DNA of 64,000 bases from Pelobates cultripes (GCA_933207985.1 OW240924.1:75399866-75463865); one strand, 5' to 3'; numbered from the stretch's first letter, positions 45,226 through 58,299 are shown. Translations and numbers: made by a program. Notes: generated by a model not told the origin, from the sequence alone.

Positions 45226-46981
45226 AGTTAGATTAAAAACAAAAGAAGGAAGGTATGTAGACGAGGATAAAGGTCTAGCTGACTGCCTCAATTAATATTT
45301 TTGTTCGGTATTTACAGACGAAAATGAAGGAAAGGGACCTCAGTTAAGAAAAGGGATAAATTAATCATTTATTACACATGAGTTTACAGAGGAAGAGGTT
45401 CTATGTCAACTGTCAAAAGTAAAGACAAATAAGTCAATGGGACCTGATGGAATACACCCAAAGCTATTAAAAAAGAGCTTATTGGTGTACTAGCAAAACC
45501 ATTAACAGATTTATTTAACCAATCATTGTTAACAGGAGTAGTCCCAGAAGATTGGAAGTTAGCGAATGTTGTGCCCATTCACAAGAAAGGTAATAGGGAG
45601 GAGTCGGGCAACTATAGGCCAGTAAGCCTTACTTCAGTAGTGGGGAAGTGATGGAAACCATGTTAAAGGATAGGATTGATGAACATCTAAAAACACATGG
45701 ATTTCAAGATCAGAGACAACATGGGTTTACTTCAGGGAGATCATGCCAAACTAATCTTATTGATTTTTTTTGATTGGGTAACTAAAATAATAGATCAGGG
45801 TGGTGCAGTAGACCTTGCTTACCTAGATTTCAGTAAGGCTTTTGACACTGTTGCACATAGAAGGCTCATCAATAAACTGCAATCTTTAAGTTTGGATTCC
45901 AATATTGTTGAATGGGTAAGGCAGTGGCTGAGTGACAGGCAACAGAGGGTTGTAGTCAATGGAGTATATTCAAAGCTTGGGCTTGTCACCAGTGGAGTAC
46001 CTCAGGGATCTGTACTTGGACCCATTCTCTTTAATATTTTTATTAGTGATATTGCAGAAGGTCTTGATGGTAAGGTATGTCTGTTTACTGATGATACTAA
46101 GATATGTAACAGGGTTGATGTTCCAGGAGGGATAAGCCAAATGACAAATGATTTAGGTAAACTAGAAAAATGGTCAGAATTGTGGCAACTGACATTTAAT
46201 GTTGATAAGTGCAAGATAATGCATCTTGGACGTAAAAACCCAAGGGCAGAGTACAGAATATTTGATAGAGTTCTAACCTCAACATATGAGGAAAGGGATT
46301 TAGGGGTGATTATTTCTGATGACTTAAAAGGTAGGCAGACAATGTAATAGAGCAGCAGGAAATGCTAGCAGAATGCTTGGTTGTATAGGGAGAGGTATTA
46401 GCAGTAGAAAGAGGAAGTGCTCATGCCATTATACAGAACACTGGTGAGACCTCACTTGGAGTATTGTACACAGTACTGGAGACCGTATCTTCAGAAGGAT
46501 ATTGATACCTTAGAGAGAGTTCAGAGAAGGGCTACTAAACGGGTTCATGGATTGCGGGATAAAACTTACCAAGAAAGGTTAAAGGATCTTAACATGTATA
46601 GCTTGGAGGAAAGACGAGACAGGGGGCATATGATAGAAACATTTAAATATATAAAGGGAATCAACACAGTAAAGGAGGAGACTATATTTAAAGAAGAAAA
46701 ACTACCACAACAAGAGGACATAGTCTTAAATTAGAGGGACAAAGGTTTAAAAATAATATCAGGAAGTATTACTTTACTGAGAGGTAGTGGATGCATGGAA
46801 TAGCCTTCCAGCTGAAGTGGTAGAGGTTAACACAGTAAAGGAGTTTAAGCATGCGTGGGATAGGCATAAGGCTATCCTAACTATAAGATAAGACCAGGGA
46901 CTAATGAAAGTATTTAGAAAATTGGGCAGACTAGATGGGCCGAATGGTTCTTATCTGCCGTCACATTCTATTTTTCTATTC
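45226..46981 (+). mobile_element. CR1/L2-like LINE, part 2 (reverse transcriptase and 3' end)
   Basis: It continues RLKTKEGRYVDEDKGLADCL, then the RT motifs NKSMGPDGIHPKLL, NYRPVSLTS, LAYLDFSKAFDTVAHR, SGVPQGSVLGPILFNIFISD and LFTDDTK (F-T-D-D where FADD is usual), ending VRPHLEYC and RVQRRATK. Frameshifts at about 45473, 45650 and 46345 break the frame. The 3' end reads GATGGGCCGAATGG then CTTATCTGCCGTCACATTCT. The copy is dead. Confidence 0.88.
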
Positions 46982-48609
46982 CCTTCAGGAGCATAGTCAA
47001 GCAGGATGGAGTCACACTTCCGGCACCTCAGTGCCAATAATTGCAGCCATTGTTGGAGCCACATCACGCTCTCATGCGCCACAGTCTCCCTTATTAACGG
47101 ATTCTGGCCTCAGCTGATAAGATGCAGTTTGAGAAGCCAATCTCTTGTGTTGGAGCTTAGCTGCCTACAAAGTTGGTCGTGTAGGTTTATATAGACGTGA
47201 GAGATGTAGTCCACTCCACCTCTATTTTCATGCTCTCTTCAGCTTGAAAACTGCGTGTCTGCGTTTGGAGCGTGTAGGTGGTCACTCCCTGATTTCCAGC
47301 TTTCTCCAGAAATTAGTGAAGATGCTGTCCAGCTTGGTCACAATGTCATGCTGTTCTGCACCGCCATCCGCTATTACATGTGTCTCCGTTACTGCAGTGT
47401 GCTATCTTAGAAGTACACCTTGTGCCCAACACTGCTGGGCTGCCCCCTGAGAGCGGACCGGGATCACCAACACCAGTCCAGGGGAGGAGGGGGTAGGAGT
47501 TAAGTGGATCAGCACCACCAGTGCAAAAGCGAGGAGAACGGTTGCCTCTCCCCAACTCCAGCACCCGCAGGCCACAGCACATCACCAGGGGCTCCCGGTA
47601 GCCTGAATACTCGAGTGAGGTATCAGGAAGCCAGTCTGTGCACCCCTAACTTGGGTACATTACTGTGGCGTTTGTCATAACTCAGTATCTATACTTATTC
47701 CCATTAAATCAGCAAGTTCGTGGGGAGCCCTTTTAACATGCGTGTGTTCAGCTAGATGATCAGGCTCCGCACCCCCCTAAAACAGGTTATTTTTGTGTCT
47801 TTTCTCACACCAAGTGGATTATTTCTGACTCAGTTCCTTGTGAGGGCTTGTACATACAACAAATTAAAAATAGGGATAATATTCACACAATCGTTTCCCT
47901 TTAAATCTAAAAAGAAAAAACCCCACAAGTCAATTTCCATTCATCATTTTGCGCCATCTAGTGGTAAAAACGCTTAATGCAAAATGGATATAATGACATT
48001 TTTTTCCACTTAAAAGGAAAATTCCAGGACTTTGCTAACCCCAATATATCTCAATGCATTATATAGTGCATAAATAAATTAATATCCAACACTTGCTCTT
48101 ACTGCAACACTTTATGCCCAGACTAGGAAGTTACTAAAAACGTTCAGCCAATCTTAGTCATTCGATTATTTTTAATAGGATATCAGAGCTAAGACCATAA
48201 TCCTCTTAAGTGGTGGGTTTATGCCATTATATTTCAGAATTATGCAGCCGTTATATTAATGGAAACAAAATGAAAGTGTGATAGCTAGAAACATGACTGA
48301 ACAAATCAACAACAGTAGTACTGCCTCTTCGATGGAACCTTGGGTACCATGAATATATGCCAAAAAGTACTTATACAGCCAAGAGAAAGCATGGTTTATG
48401 GAAAACAAATGACAGGTAGGTTCTCTTTAACCCCTTAACTGAAAAGCCACCTTTTATAATTTTAAGACATCTATGGATTTCACAAAAAAGAAAAAAAGAA
48501 AAAGTTAATGTTTATATATCTCCATCAAAAACTGTTCATCACTGCACTGATAGCACAAAAATACACAATTATAATAAAGATCCCTGATCTAAAACAAAAA
48601 AGGGGGGGA
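46982..48609. other. 5' UTR intron, GC-rich then AT-rich, unassigned
   Basis: 46982-47660 is GC-richer than its surroundings and may be an old retroelement, but I find no motif. The rest is AT-rich. No gene. Confidence 0.35.
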
Positions 48610-48775
48610 CTGTATTATTATTATTGCCATTTATACAGCACCAACAGATTCCGTAGCGCTTTACAATATTATGAGAGGGGGGATGTAACAATAAATAGGA
48701 CAATTACAAGACAACTTACAGGAACGATATGTTGAAGAGGGTCCTGCTCAAACGAGTTTACAGTCTATAGGTAAT
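48610..48775 (-). repeat. Dispersed SINE/L2-tail-like repeat, copy 3
   Basis: This is the reverse complement of copies 1 and 2: ATTATTGCCATTTATACAGC, AACAGATTCCGTAGCGCTTT and CTCAAACGAGTTTACAGTCT. Confidence 0.78.
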
Positions 48776-48904
48776 TTGGAGAAGGAGGGAAGAAACCCAC
48801 CAGCCATGCTAATTTACATAATTATATAACGCATGACATCACAGAAAATAATGTTACACAATACAACTGCCTAAATTAAAAAACAAAAAAAACAAAAACA
48901 AAAA

Positions 48905-49110
48905 AACTTACAATGTGTATACTATGTCTGACTGTGTGTGTTGCAGTGTGTTTTTGTGCCACTGTATTAGTGTGTATACTGTGTCTCTCAGTGTAGTGTT
49001 GTGTGGAGTGTATACGGTGTATAGCAGTGTAGTGTTGTGTGGAGTGTATACCGTGTATAGCAGTGTGTGTTATTGTGTTTTTGAATGATTGTGTGTACAG
49101 CAGTTTGTAA
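48905..49110. repeat. GT-rich minisatellite
   Basis: GTGTAGTGTTGTGTGGAGTG followed by TATACGGTGTATAGCA is repeated twice in full, with partial copies on either side. Confidence 0.85.
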
Positions 49111-49127
49111 TTTGTGTGTAAACCTTA

Positions 49128-49271
49128 TCAAAAGTTTGTGATGGCAAGGTATGTCTTTTTGTTGATGATACTAAGATATGTAACATGGTTGGTGTTCCAG
49201 GAACGATAAGCCAAATGATAAATGATTTAGGTAAACTAGAAAATGTCAGAGCTGTGGCAGCTGACATTTAA
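49128..49271 (+). mobile_element. Second CR1/L2-like LINE copy, segment 1
   Basis: It aligns with 46064-46200 of the first LINE (ATGGCAAGGTATGTC, GATACTAAGATATGTAACAT, GATAAGCCAAATGATAAATG). It stops at ACATTTAA, where a TTAA element is inserted, and resumes at 51141. Confidence 0.85.
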
Positions 49272-51140
49272 CCCCTTAAGGACCGGACTGTTTTTGCGAT
49301 GTTGTACATTTGAGAACAGGCATCTTTTTACACTTTTGTGGTGTTTGTGTTTAGCTGTAATTTTCCGCTCTCTCATTTACTGTTCCCATACAAATTATAT
49401 ATTGTTTTTTTCAGGACAAAAAGGGGCTTTCTTTACATACCATTATTTATATAATCTCATGTAATTTAATTTTAAAAAAATGAAAAAACATGATGAAAAA
49501 TTGAAAAAAAAATACATGTTTTTTTACTTTTACTCATTACAAAAGCGAATGAAAATAACTGCTAAATAGATTCAAAATTTTGTCCTGAGTTTAAAAATAC
49601 CCAGTGTTTACATGCTGTTTTGCTTTTTTTTGGCAAGTTATAGGGATATTAGTACAAGTAGGATATTGCGGTTTCAAAACATACATTTTTAAAATATATC
49701 AATAGTGACATTGTAACACTATTATCTGTCATAAATCTCTGAATAACACCCCACATGTACATATTTTTTTTTTAAGTAGACAACCCAGGGTATTCAATAT
49801 GGGGTATGTCCAGACTTTTTTTAGTAGCCACTTAGTCGCAAACACTGGCCAAAGTTAGCGTTCATATTTGTGTGTGAAAAAAGTAAAAAACTAAATTGAA
49901 CTCTAATTTTGGCCAGTGTTTGTGACAAAGTGGTTACTAAAAAAGACTGGACATACCCCATTTGCTATACCTTGTGTTGTCTTCTTTTGCAAATGGTATG
50001 CCATCATGGGGGTAATTCTCATTCCTGGGCTACCATACGCTCTCAAAGGCAACGTAACCAACCTGGCCATTTTCAATGTAAAAATATTTGACCCATATAT
50101 TTGACCCTGTAACTTTCAAAAACGCTATAAAACCTGTACATGGGGAGTACTGTTATACTCAGGAGACTTTGCTGAACACAAATATTAGTGTTTCAAAACT
50201 GGTAAAAGTATCACAACAATTCATATGCATGCAGTAAAAGTGCTGTTTGTGTGTGTAAAATACATGCAAAAAATTCTCTGGACTTTCGGCCTGGGTTGAC
50301 AGGCAGGTCCCTCAAATTGCAATCAATAAAATTATGTAAAAATATTACATAAATATGCACATAGAATTTAAATATATAAGCATATTTATATATTTGAAGT
50401 CTATGTGTATATTTATATAATTATTTATGAAATTTTGTATATGGATATATGTATATTTTGTATTATTTTTATTTATATATACATAGAATGAAATTATATA
50501 TATATCTAAGTGTATTTTGATATAAATATATATTAATATCAAAAAAACAGTTAGAATAAAATTTCATATAGATATATAATTTTCTCAAATTTTTTTTTTA
50601 CATTTTTTAATTTAAATTACTTATTTGTATGTTATAATATTTATATACAATATATAATTATATATACACACGTGTGTAATTTAATAAGTGTATTTTTATA
50701 TTAATATAAAAATACACTTAGTATGACATTATATATAGGATATATAGACATTATATAGATCTAATAAATGTCTATATATATCATATTTATATACACATAA
50801 TTCTTTTTTTTTATTAACATTAACCTTTATTTTAATTTTTTTATGATTTTACACTAGCAGGGAGACTGCCTGTCAGCACAGGCAGTCTTCTGCAGGCAGA
50901 CACATGGACACCTATTGTGACCATGTGATCGCTCTGTTGAGCGATCACATGGCCCCCAGGGTCCTAATCCGCCACAGGGAGACTGTCTGGGCTGCTGGGA
51001 GCAACGCCAATCGCCGCCGGGGGAACGAAGGCAATCGGGTAAGTACATTAGACCGTTAAGACAGTTTAGGACCGTCACCGGTCGGCAATGCAAAAATGCC
51101 GATGACGGTCCTGAACCGTCCTCGGTCCTTAAGTGGTTAA
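49272..51140. mobile_element. 1.87-kb TTAA-flanked element inserted in the LINE
   Basis: It begins CCCCTTAAGGACCGGAC and ends GTCCTCGGTCCTTAAGTGG, inverted repeats of about 17 bp. TTAA occurs at 49268-49271 and 51137-51140. The uninterrupted LINE copy at 46190-46210 has a single TTAA at that point, which proves the boundaries. Inside, 49870-49990 partly mirrors 49790-49870 (TGGGGTATGTCCAGAC...GGACATACCCCA), then comes a very AT-rich tract (50300-50840). No transposase is seen. A piggyBac-type mobilisation is inferred from TTAA. Confidence 0.88.
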
Positions 51141-51323
51141 TGTGGATAAGTGCAAGACAATGCATCTTGGACGTAAAAACCCAAGGGCAGAGTACAGAAT
51201 ATTTGATAGAGTCCTAAGATCAACATCTGAGGAAAGGGATTTAGCAGCCATTATTTCAGATGAATGTACGCAGACAACGTAATAGAGCAGTAGGAAATGC
51301 TAGCAGAATGCTTGGTTGTATAG
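51141..51323 (+). mobile_element. Second LINE copy, segment 2
   Basis: It matches 46204-46388 (GATAAGTGCAAGACAATGCA, GGACGTAAAAACCCAAGGGC, GCAGAATGCTTGG). It ends at TTGTATAG, where a hAT-like element is inserted. Confidence 0.85.
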
Positions 51324-52508
51324 CAAGCATGTCAAACTTAAAGGCTAACATGGGCCAAATAAACAAGGTTTATGTGGGCTGTGAAAAATTGAATCAATGA
51401 ATCTCTATGAGGAAAGTTCAGTGTCTGCATACAGAGGGTGGAGACAATGTTTGGATGCATTTTAGGCAGCCATGACCCAGGAAGGATCTCTAACAGCCAT
51501 CTGAGGAGTGGCCAGTGAAGTGATCACTTGGCTGTAATGCAAACACTGCATTTTCTCTGAAAAGGTCATGATTCCACTCACCAGAACAAATTCAATAAGC
51601 TGTAGTTGTTCTAGTGACTATAATGTCCCTTTACAGTCCCCTGAGTGTGTTCTTCACTGTGGCATCAAACTTTATGATCTCAGCCAATCCAATGTTTTTC
51701 CACTGGAAAGCATTGGGAGGCTATTGTGCATGTGTGACAAAAAGTTTCACAGCCAATTGGCATCTCCACGTGGATCTAGTCTAATACAATACCCCCCCCC
51801 CCCCCCCCAATTCTAATACACTGCACCAAATCTACTACACTATCCCCTCCCCCCAGTTTAATACACTACCCCCACTACTACACTGGTCCTTAATCCAATA
51901 CCCTGCCCCCACTCTCCACACTCTAATACACTGCCCTCCCTCTAATTTAACACACTGTGCCACCTCCTACCACTCTAATACACTGCCCCCCTACCTCCTC
52001 CAAATTTTATACTGCCCCCGTCCCTCCTCCATATTTTATACTGCCCCCCATCCCTCCTCCAAATTGATATACTGCCCCCGTCCCTCCTCCAAAATTGATA
52101 TACTGCCCCATCCCTCCTCCAAATTGATATACTGCCCCCGCCCCTCCTCCTATTTAATACACTGCACCTCTGTCCCATTTTCACATTCTACACATAAAAG
52201 GTCCCCCAAGCCTCTCTTCCCCTATTTCAACAAGAGCCATCCGTCCTCCAGGTCCAGCTCTTCTCTGCTCAAGCAGGCCAGACGCTCCTCTGGCACTGGG
52301 TGCAAAAGGGAAGGGGGAGCGGCTGTCCTGCTGTGCAGACAAGACACACTGTGCACTGTAGAACCGCGCAGCAAAGCACGCGCTTGGCCATGGCAGGACA
52401 CCTGTCTTGCGGCTGGTCGCAGCCACAACACAAAACAGCCCTAGAACAGGTGGGCCGCAAATATATTCATTGTGGGCTCCATGTGGCCCTGCAAGTTTGA
52501 CATGCTTG
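51324..52508. mobile_element. hAT-like non-autonomous element (1,185 bp) inserted in the LINE
   Basis: The ends CAAGCATGTCAAACTT and AAGTTTGACATGCTTG are perfect 16-bp inverted repeats, of the GTCAAACT type seen in hAT elements. The flanks TTGTATAG and TTGTAAAA (6 of 8) match the LINE's TTGTATAG, which occurs once in the intact copy. It carries a nested TTAA-type MITE (about 51390-51640), a 19-base C-run and a pyrimidine-rich tandem repeat. No transposase is visible. Confidence 0.85.
51784..52165. repeat. C-rich tract and ~31-bp tandem repeat
   Basis: A poly-C run at about 51791-51808 is followed by C/T-rich spacers and, from 52010, about five units of TACTGCCCCCGTCCCTCCTC CAAATTGA type. Open frames here on the minus strand follow the repeat. 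Confidence 0.85.
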
Positions 52509-52516
52509 TTGTAAAA

Positions 52517-53040
52517 GGAGCTGTAATAGCAGTAGAAAGAGGGAAGTGCTCATGCCATTGTACAGAACACTGGTGAGACCTCTCAGAGTATTGTACGAAG
52601 TACTGGAGACCGTATCTTCAGAAGGATATTGATACTTTAGAGAGAGTTCAGAGAAGGGCTACTAAACTGGTTCATGGATTGCGGGATAAAACTTACAATA
52701 AAAGTTAAAGGAACTTAACATGTATAGCTTGGAGGAAAGACGAGACAGGGGGGATATGATAGAAACATTTAAATACATAAAGGGAATCAACACAGTGAGG
52801 AGACTATATTTAAAAGAAGAAAAACCACAACAAAGGGACATATTTTTAAACATTTGCCCCTCTAATTTAAGACTAATATCAGGAAGTATTACTTTACTGA
52901 GAGGGTAGTGGATGCATGGAATAGCCTACCAGTTGAAGTGGTAGAGGTTAACACAGTGAGGGAGTTTACGCATGCGTGGAGTAGGCATAAGACTCTCCTA
53001 GATACAAGAGACTAATGTGAGTATTAATAAAATCAGGCAG
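52517..53040 (+). mobile_element. Second LINE copy, segment 3 (3' part)
   Basis: It matches 46395-46925 (GTGCTCATGCCATTGTACAG, AGAGAGTTCAGAGAAGGGCT, TTGGAGGAAAGACGAGACAG), then loses similarity near AAATCAGGCAG before the usual 3' end. Confidence 0.85.
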
Positions 53041-53109
53041 GTAGCAAGCTTAGCTGTATTAGCTGTATTGTATGCAATTTGTATACAGCGAGGCATACAT
53101 AGACTAGAT

Positions 53110-53613
53110 CAGGAGTAGGCAACCTTTTAGTAGTACTGTGCCAAAACAAGATGCATGTTATATTCTGCTTGTGTTATTTATGGGTGCTGCAGTTGCTTAT
53201 TAGCATTGTATTTCTGAGTATGTGTGCTGTTATATTGTATATGTTCATGAGTAGTTTATGGTATTGTGTAGAATACCTATGAATATGAACTGTGTATGTG
53301 GGCTGCTTGTGTAATTGTGTGTGGATAATAAGTCACATAGTGTGTTTGGTGGCGTGTGTGTATGTGGAGACTGTGCATGTTTGTGTGTGGACCATGCGTA
53401 TTATTTATACGAGGGGAAGGCTTGTTCTGCAGCTCCATGTACATCTAGCAGTGTGGGTGGCTTCCTTGGGTTCTAGTGGGGGCCAGTGTGGATTCTTATT
53501 GCTGCAATGCGGAAATTGAGGATTGTCCATCACCACCTGCATTCACCACTCAGTCCCACTGGGACTCCTTGTAAGCCATGCATGACACACGTGCCATGGG
53601 TTGCTGATCCCTG
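53110..53613. mobile_element. hAT-type element (504 bp) with perfect 8-bp duplication
   Basis: It starts CAGGAGTAGGCAACC and ends GGGTTGCTGATCCCTG, inverted. GACTAGAT is present exactly on both sides (53102-53109 and 53614-53621). It contains GT-rich sequence and no transposase. The ends are of the same type as the short hAT MITEs at 13045, 35278 and 62168. Confidence 0.88.
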
Positions 53614-53621
53614 GACTAGAT

Positions 53622-56600
53622 TCTCATGATGGCAAAGCACAGCTTTGATCCAACGGGTCAGTGAAGTTATTGGGGCATAGGAGTGGAAGTCAAAGTACTT
53701 CCTCTATCAACTGCAAAGCACTTGAAAATGCCTTGAGTACCAGCGTTACAGTGGACTTATATGTTATCATTTTAATGTTCAGTTGAATTATTATTATTTA
53801 CTCACTGTTTGGCAAAGGCCTGCAGCCTGGCCTTTAGTGACGATATGGCAGAGGCGGAGCTATGCACCGCTTTATACCACACCAGGGGAAGCGGGCAGTG
53901 ATAGGCTAAGAAAGTCAGCCAATCACTGCCCCCAATCTCTGGTATGAGTTGGGATGGACAAGGAAGTATACACCACAATGTTATTGGAGGCTGGGTTGCA
54001 AGGGACCAAACATTTTTGTTAAACGGTTCTGGGCCCACACTGTTTCTTTCATTAAAGTCAACCAATTAAGAAAAAGAGTAATTGAGGTGAACATTGTTCA
54101 AAGCAATTCTCTAGAAATTCACAGAACACTGACAAATGTAGATATTATACACACACTAATTATATACTGTATAGAATTAAACAGATTCATAGACAGAAAA
54201 AAAACAGTATTGCATACATTATTGAGGGACATCAGAATCAATGTAAAATATTATTTGCAGGTGGCAGGTTTAAGAATTTGTAGATATCTATACATACATT
54301 TCAAGGATTATAGGGAGGAGAAAACAAAACAAAATTAAAACCCACAATAGATTCCGATGTCCTGTGTACCTCAGACAATTCAGCTCGTACTTGCAACCGC
54401 AGTAACACATTCAAAGTCATTCAAAGGTTTGCATTGCACAAGCTTCCAGGCCGGAAGGATTAAATAATACAACTGTTAAGTCTTGTTTAACCCAAGGGTA
54501 ATACGAGGCAGATTTCTAAAAGAGCAATATTTGCAATTCTTCCAGGAAGTTGTAGGTTTCCAAAAAATTAACTCCTAATGTGCTGTAACATTTTAGAATT
54601 ATATATTTTTTATTTTTGTTTTCCTTTTGCTTCTTTTATCAAAGCAGATGTGACACCACTATCACTATTAATACTATAATTCGCTGTTGAGGGCATGCAA
54701 TGTCAGTAGCTAATATAAAACCCAGAAAATTAAACAGAAAAGTAGTTTACAGGACATGTGACATGTCCTAATTCCCGTTTATTCCAGAAGTTTGGTCCTT
54801 AAGGGGTTAAAGCATTCCACTTTGCAACGAATAGTTAGTGCTTGTTTAGTGAATAGATTTATTGTGGCACAAATAGCTCTCACGTCATCAGGCAGAAGGT
54901 TAGAATACCTGTATACCTAAGGCCAACAGTCTAAGCAGGAGAGTATCACCGGTCCTTAGAATGACCAGGCTTGATGTGAAATGATAAAACAGAAAGACAG
55001 CAAACAAATTCAGAGATTGAGGGCGACAGAGGATCACAGAATTGGTAAACAAGCCATGATCAACAGAGGTATAATCGAGAACTGAAGCCACGTCAAAAAC
55101 GGAGTAATCAATAGGTAATTAGATGCAACAACGACAATGGAAAAAGTGGATAGCCATGAATAAACATAACCTTTCATATTTGCCTTAAAGGAGGGCTTGA
55201 CAAATTTGATTGGAATGTAGAAGTTAAAAAAAAAAAAAAAAGTTAGAAGCAAGGTTTTTTTTTAAACTAACAAAGCTTTATTTTCAACAACAAAAATACA
55301 TTTTTTAGAGTGAAACTATAGTAACCAGAACCACTGGCCGAGCATTGGCTAGGCTGACATCATCAAGATTGATTATCTCAGCTATGGAAACGGGGCCTTT
55401 CCTATGCGAACAGATGGGGCCAGTCACCTAAATAGATACACACAAACTCACGGACTGACAGACACATACACACTGATACTGGCACACACACACATTCTCT
55501 CATACACTCAAATTATTGTTTGGTTTTCTTAACTCCTGAACGGAGTGAAACGCTGTCCTGGAATCAACTGATTGCAGTAGTTCTGCGTCTTACTATCTTC
55601 CATAGATAGCAGCGTTTTAAACATGCATGAGAGTACAGCACTGATGTTGGGTCCTGGCAGAAGAAGTGCCAGGAGTTGAAGAGGACTTCATGGATGAAGA
55701 TGGCAGTGGTTGTAAAAAAACAGGTTTAGGCAAGAAAAACTCCCTTTTTCCAGCACCTTGTCGGCATCTTGCTACATGAAGCAATAGCGATATCTGGGGT
55801 CATTGCAACACATGTAAAGACTACAGTAGGTAACAGAGCTGCTTTAATGCATCTGTTGCATCTAAAGACTCCGTTATACATGGCATTTCAGCCTTCTCCC
55901 TATAGCCCCTCCCTTTTCCCCCTTCTTTCCTCCCATTTAACCTTTTTTATAATCCACAATAACAAGCTCCTTTATGCACACTTTGCCACGAACACCAGCA
56001 AAGTTTGTAACACAGCTATTGTACTGGTTTCATAGACCCTTAGATGACTAGCAAAAGATATCCAAAGGTGGTCACCCTACCTGAAGTGAGGGAAAGTGAG
56101 AAAAGGGTTCTGTGAATGCTGGATGGCTATAGAATGGGTAACATGTTTGAAATCTTTGTTGCTGTATTACATTATGAAATAAAGTGTTATTGTAACAGGG
56201 GAGCGTGTATAGTAGGATTCTAAGCATTTGTAACTTTATCGTGGGGTTTCTATACTTTTGCCTGTTTTTTGTACCCTGTGATAACCTTAAAGATTAAAAA
56301 ATAAATAAAATAAAAATAAATAAATAAAAAGACTCCTTTAGGTGGTGAGAGGCAGGTGTCAAAAACAGAGAGACCAGAAATATGTCTATGTACATGGATG
56401 TTGGTCATGTTTTGTATCTTTCTAGCTTTAGCTGAGGCAAAAGATGAAACCACCTTGGAAGTCACCGGATCACACCTTATTTTGGCCAATAAACCTCTAT
56501 CATGAGTTGAGATACAGAGTATAAAATGATCATCAGTGGTTTTAGTATGCGCACGCTCCATTTGAAACGGACATGCATGTTTGTATGCACTTTTCAATAG

Positions 56601-57279
56601 CTTATTCAGATTGCCTTTACTTGGAAATAGTTGCCTTAGTCCAGATGTTTCTGAAAGTAAGTCAGCATCAGTAATACAATTATATGAGCAAATGTATAAG
56701 GAAAATGTGGAACGGAGCAGTCCGCATCAGATGACACTTGACACTTGTGCCTCATGAGCGTCGGGAGGGGGCAGAGACCATAATAGAAAGTCACATTTTA
56801 ATAAGAGCTCTGATACTGTGCCGCCTAACGTGCAGTGTTTCTTTAGCATTAGAGCCTTTAAATCTGATCCCTTCTGTGGGATTTTCAAAAGGATCACTTG
56901 AGAGAGTATAATCAATATTTACTGGACCCTACATAGACAGAGCACAGCAGAGGGAACTAAAGAGTTTTGTGCCACTAATGTACTTCCTCAACACATTGTT
57001 GGATCTGATCTGTTTGTAGGTGCGACGGAAAGGATTCAGTTTCCACAATCTAAATATATATGTTTGCAAGAAGAGAACCGCCTGGATCGATCAATGTATA
57101 CCCAGTAAGAGACTACTGTAACTTGCACTAATTGCCTGCAAGTAGGAAAGGAATACAGTCACTGGAACCCACACGAATGAATGCCATCTAGATAAGCTGT
57201 GGAGAGCACCAGGGTACGTGTAAAACGTGGGTCATTTGTCAAAAAAGGCTGTCTTGTTTGTGCCATAATTTTAATTTAC
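53622..57279. other. 5' UTR intron, unassigned with scattered MITE remnants
   Basis: A short TTAA-family end (TTGGTCCTTAAGGGGTTAA) is at about 54790-54810. A MITE-like start (AGTGAAACTATAGTAACC) lies near 55306. The rest shows no gene and no named repeat; open frames are short. Confidence 0.35.
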
Positions 57280-58270
57280 ACTAGCCAGAACATTAAAACC
57301 ACCTGCCCAAGCAGCACGCAGAGTAATAGCACAACACTGGACACACACGGAACATACGTCAATGCAAAAATAAATATTTAAAAATAAATAAATAAAACCA
57401 CCTGCCTAATATTGTGTAGTTCCCGCAAACAGCTCTGATGCGTGGAGGCATGGACTCCAGAAGACCTTGGAATGTGTACTGTGATATCTAGAATCAAGAC
57501 ATTCGCAACAGCTCTTAAGTCCTGCAAGTTGTGAGGTGGATCATATTTGTTGTTTGTGCACATCCCACAGATGCTCAATAGGAGAGAAATCTGGGGAATT
57601 TGGAGGTCAAGGCAACACCTTGAACTCTTTGTCATGTTCCGCAAACAATTGCTGAACAATTTTTGCAGTGTGCATTATCCTGCAGAAAGAGGTCACTGCT
57701 ATCAGAGAACACAATTGCCATGAAGGGGTGTACGTGCTCTGCAACAATCTGTAGGTAGGCGGCACATGTCAAAGTAACATCCAAAAGAATACCAGGACCA
57801 AGATTTCACATCAGAACATTGCCCAAAGCATAACACCACCTACGCTGCCTTTTCCCATAGTGCATCTTGCGGCCATCTCTTCCCCAGGTAAAAAAAAAAA
57901 TAAAAAATAAAAAAACACTAGCCATGCACCGGATTTAAAAGAAAATATGATTCATTATACCAAGTAACCTTCTTCCAGTGCTCCATTTTCCAGTTCTGAC
58001 ACCCACGTCCCTATTGAAGACGCTTTCGGCATCTTCTGACAGTTCTGCTACTACATAGCCCCATGTGTGTTCTGACACCTTTCATGGCCTATCATGGCCA
58101 GCATAAAGATTATCATCAATTTGAGCTACAGTAGCTCTTCTGTGCGATTGGACCAGACAGGCTAGCTTAGGCCCTTACGATCTGCTGAAGACTTACGTCT
58201 ATCTTCTGTCCGCACTCCCACCTCTGATACTCATAATTGCTCACCTTTACTCCTCTGGCATACTGGTCTC
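57280..58270 (-). pseudogene. Decayed Tc1-type transposase
   Basis: On the minus strand near 57595 the sequence reads PPNSPDFSPIEHLWDV, the D...E end of a Tc1/mariner catalytic DDE domain, with a stop directly before it. Other segments align with the Tc1 body but carry stops, frameshifts and A-rich insertions. A flanking CATTAAAACCACCTGCC occurs at 57290 and again, partly, at 57391. The element is dead. Confidence 0.7.
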
Positions 58271-58299
58271 ACCACAACTGGCTGAGACAATCAATCATC

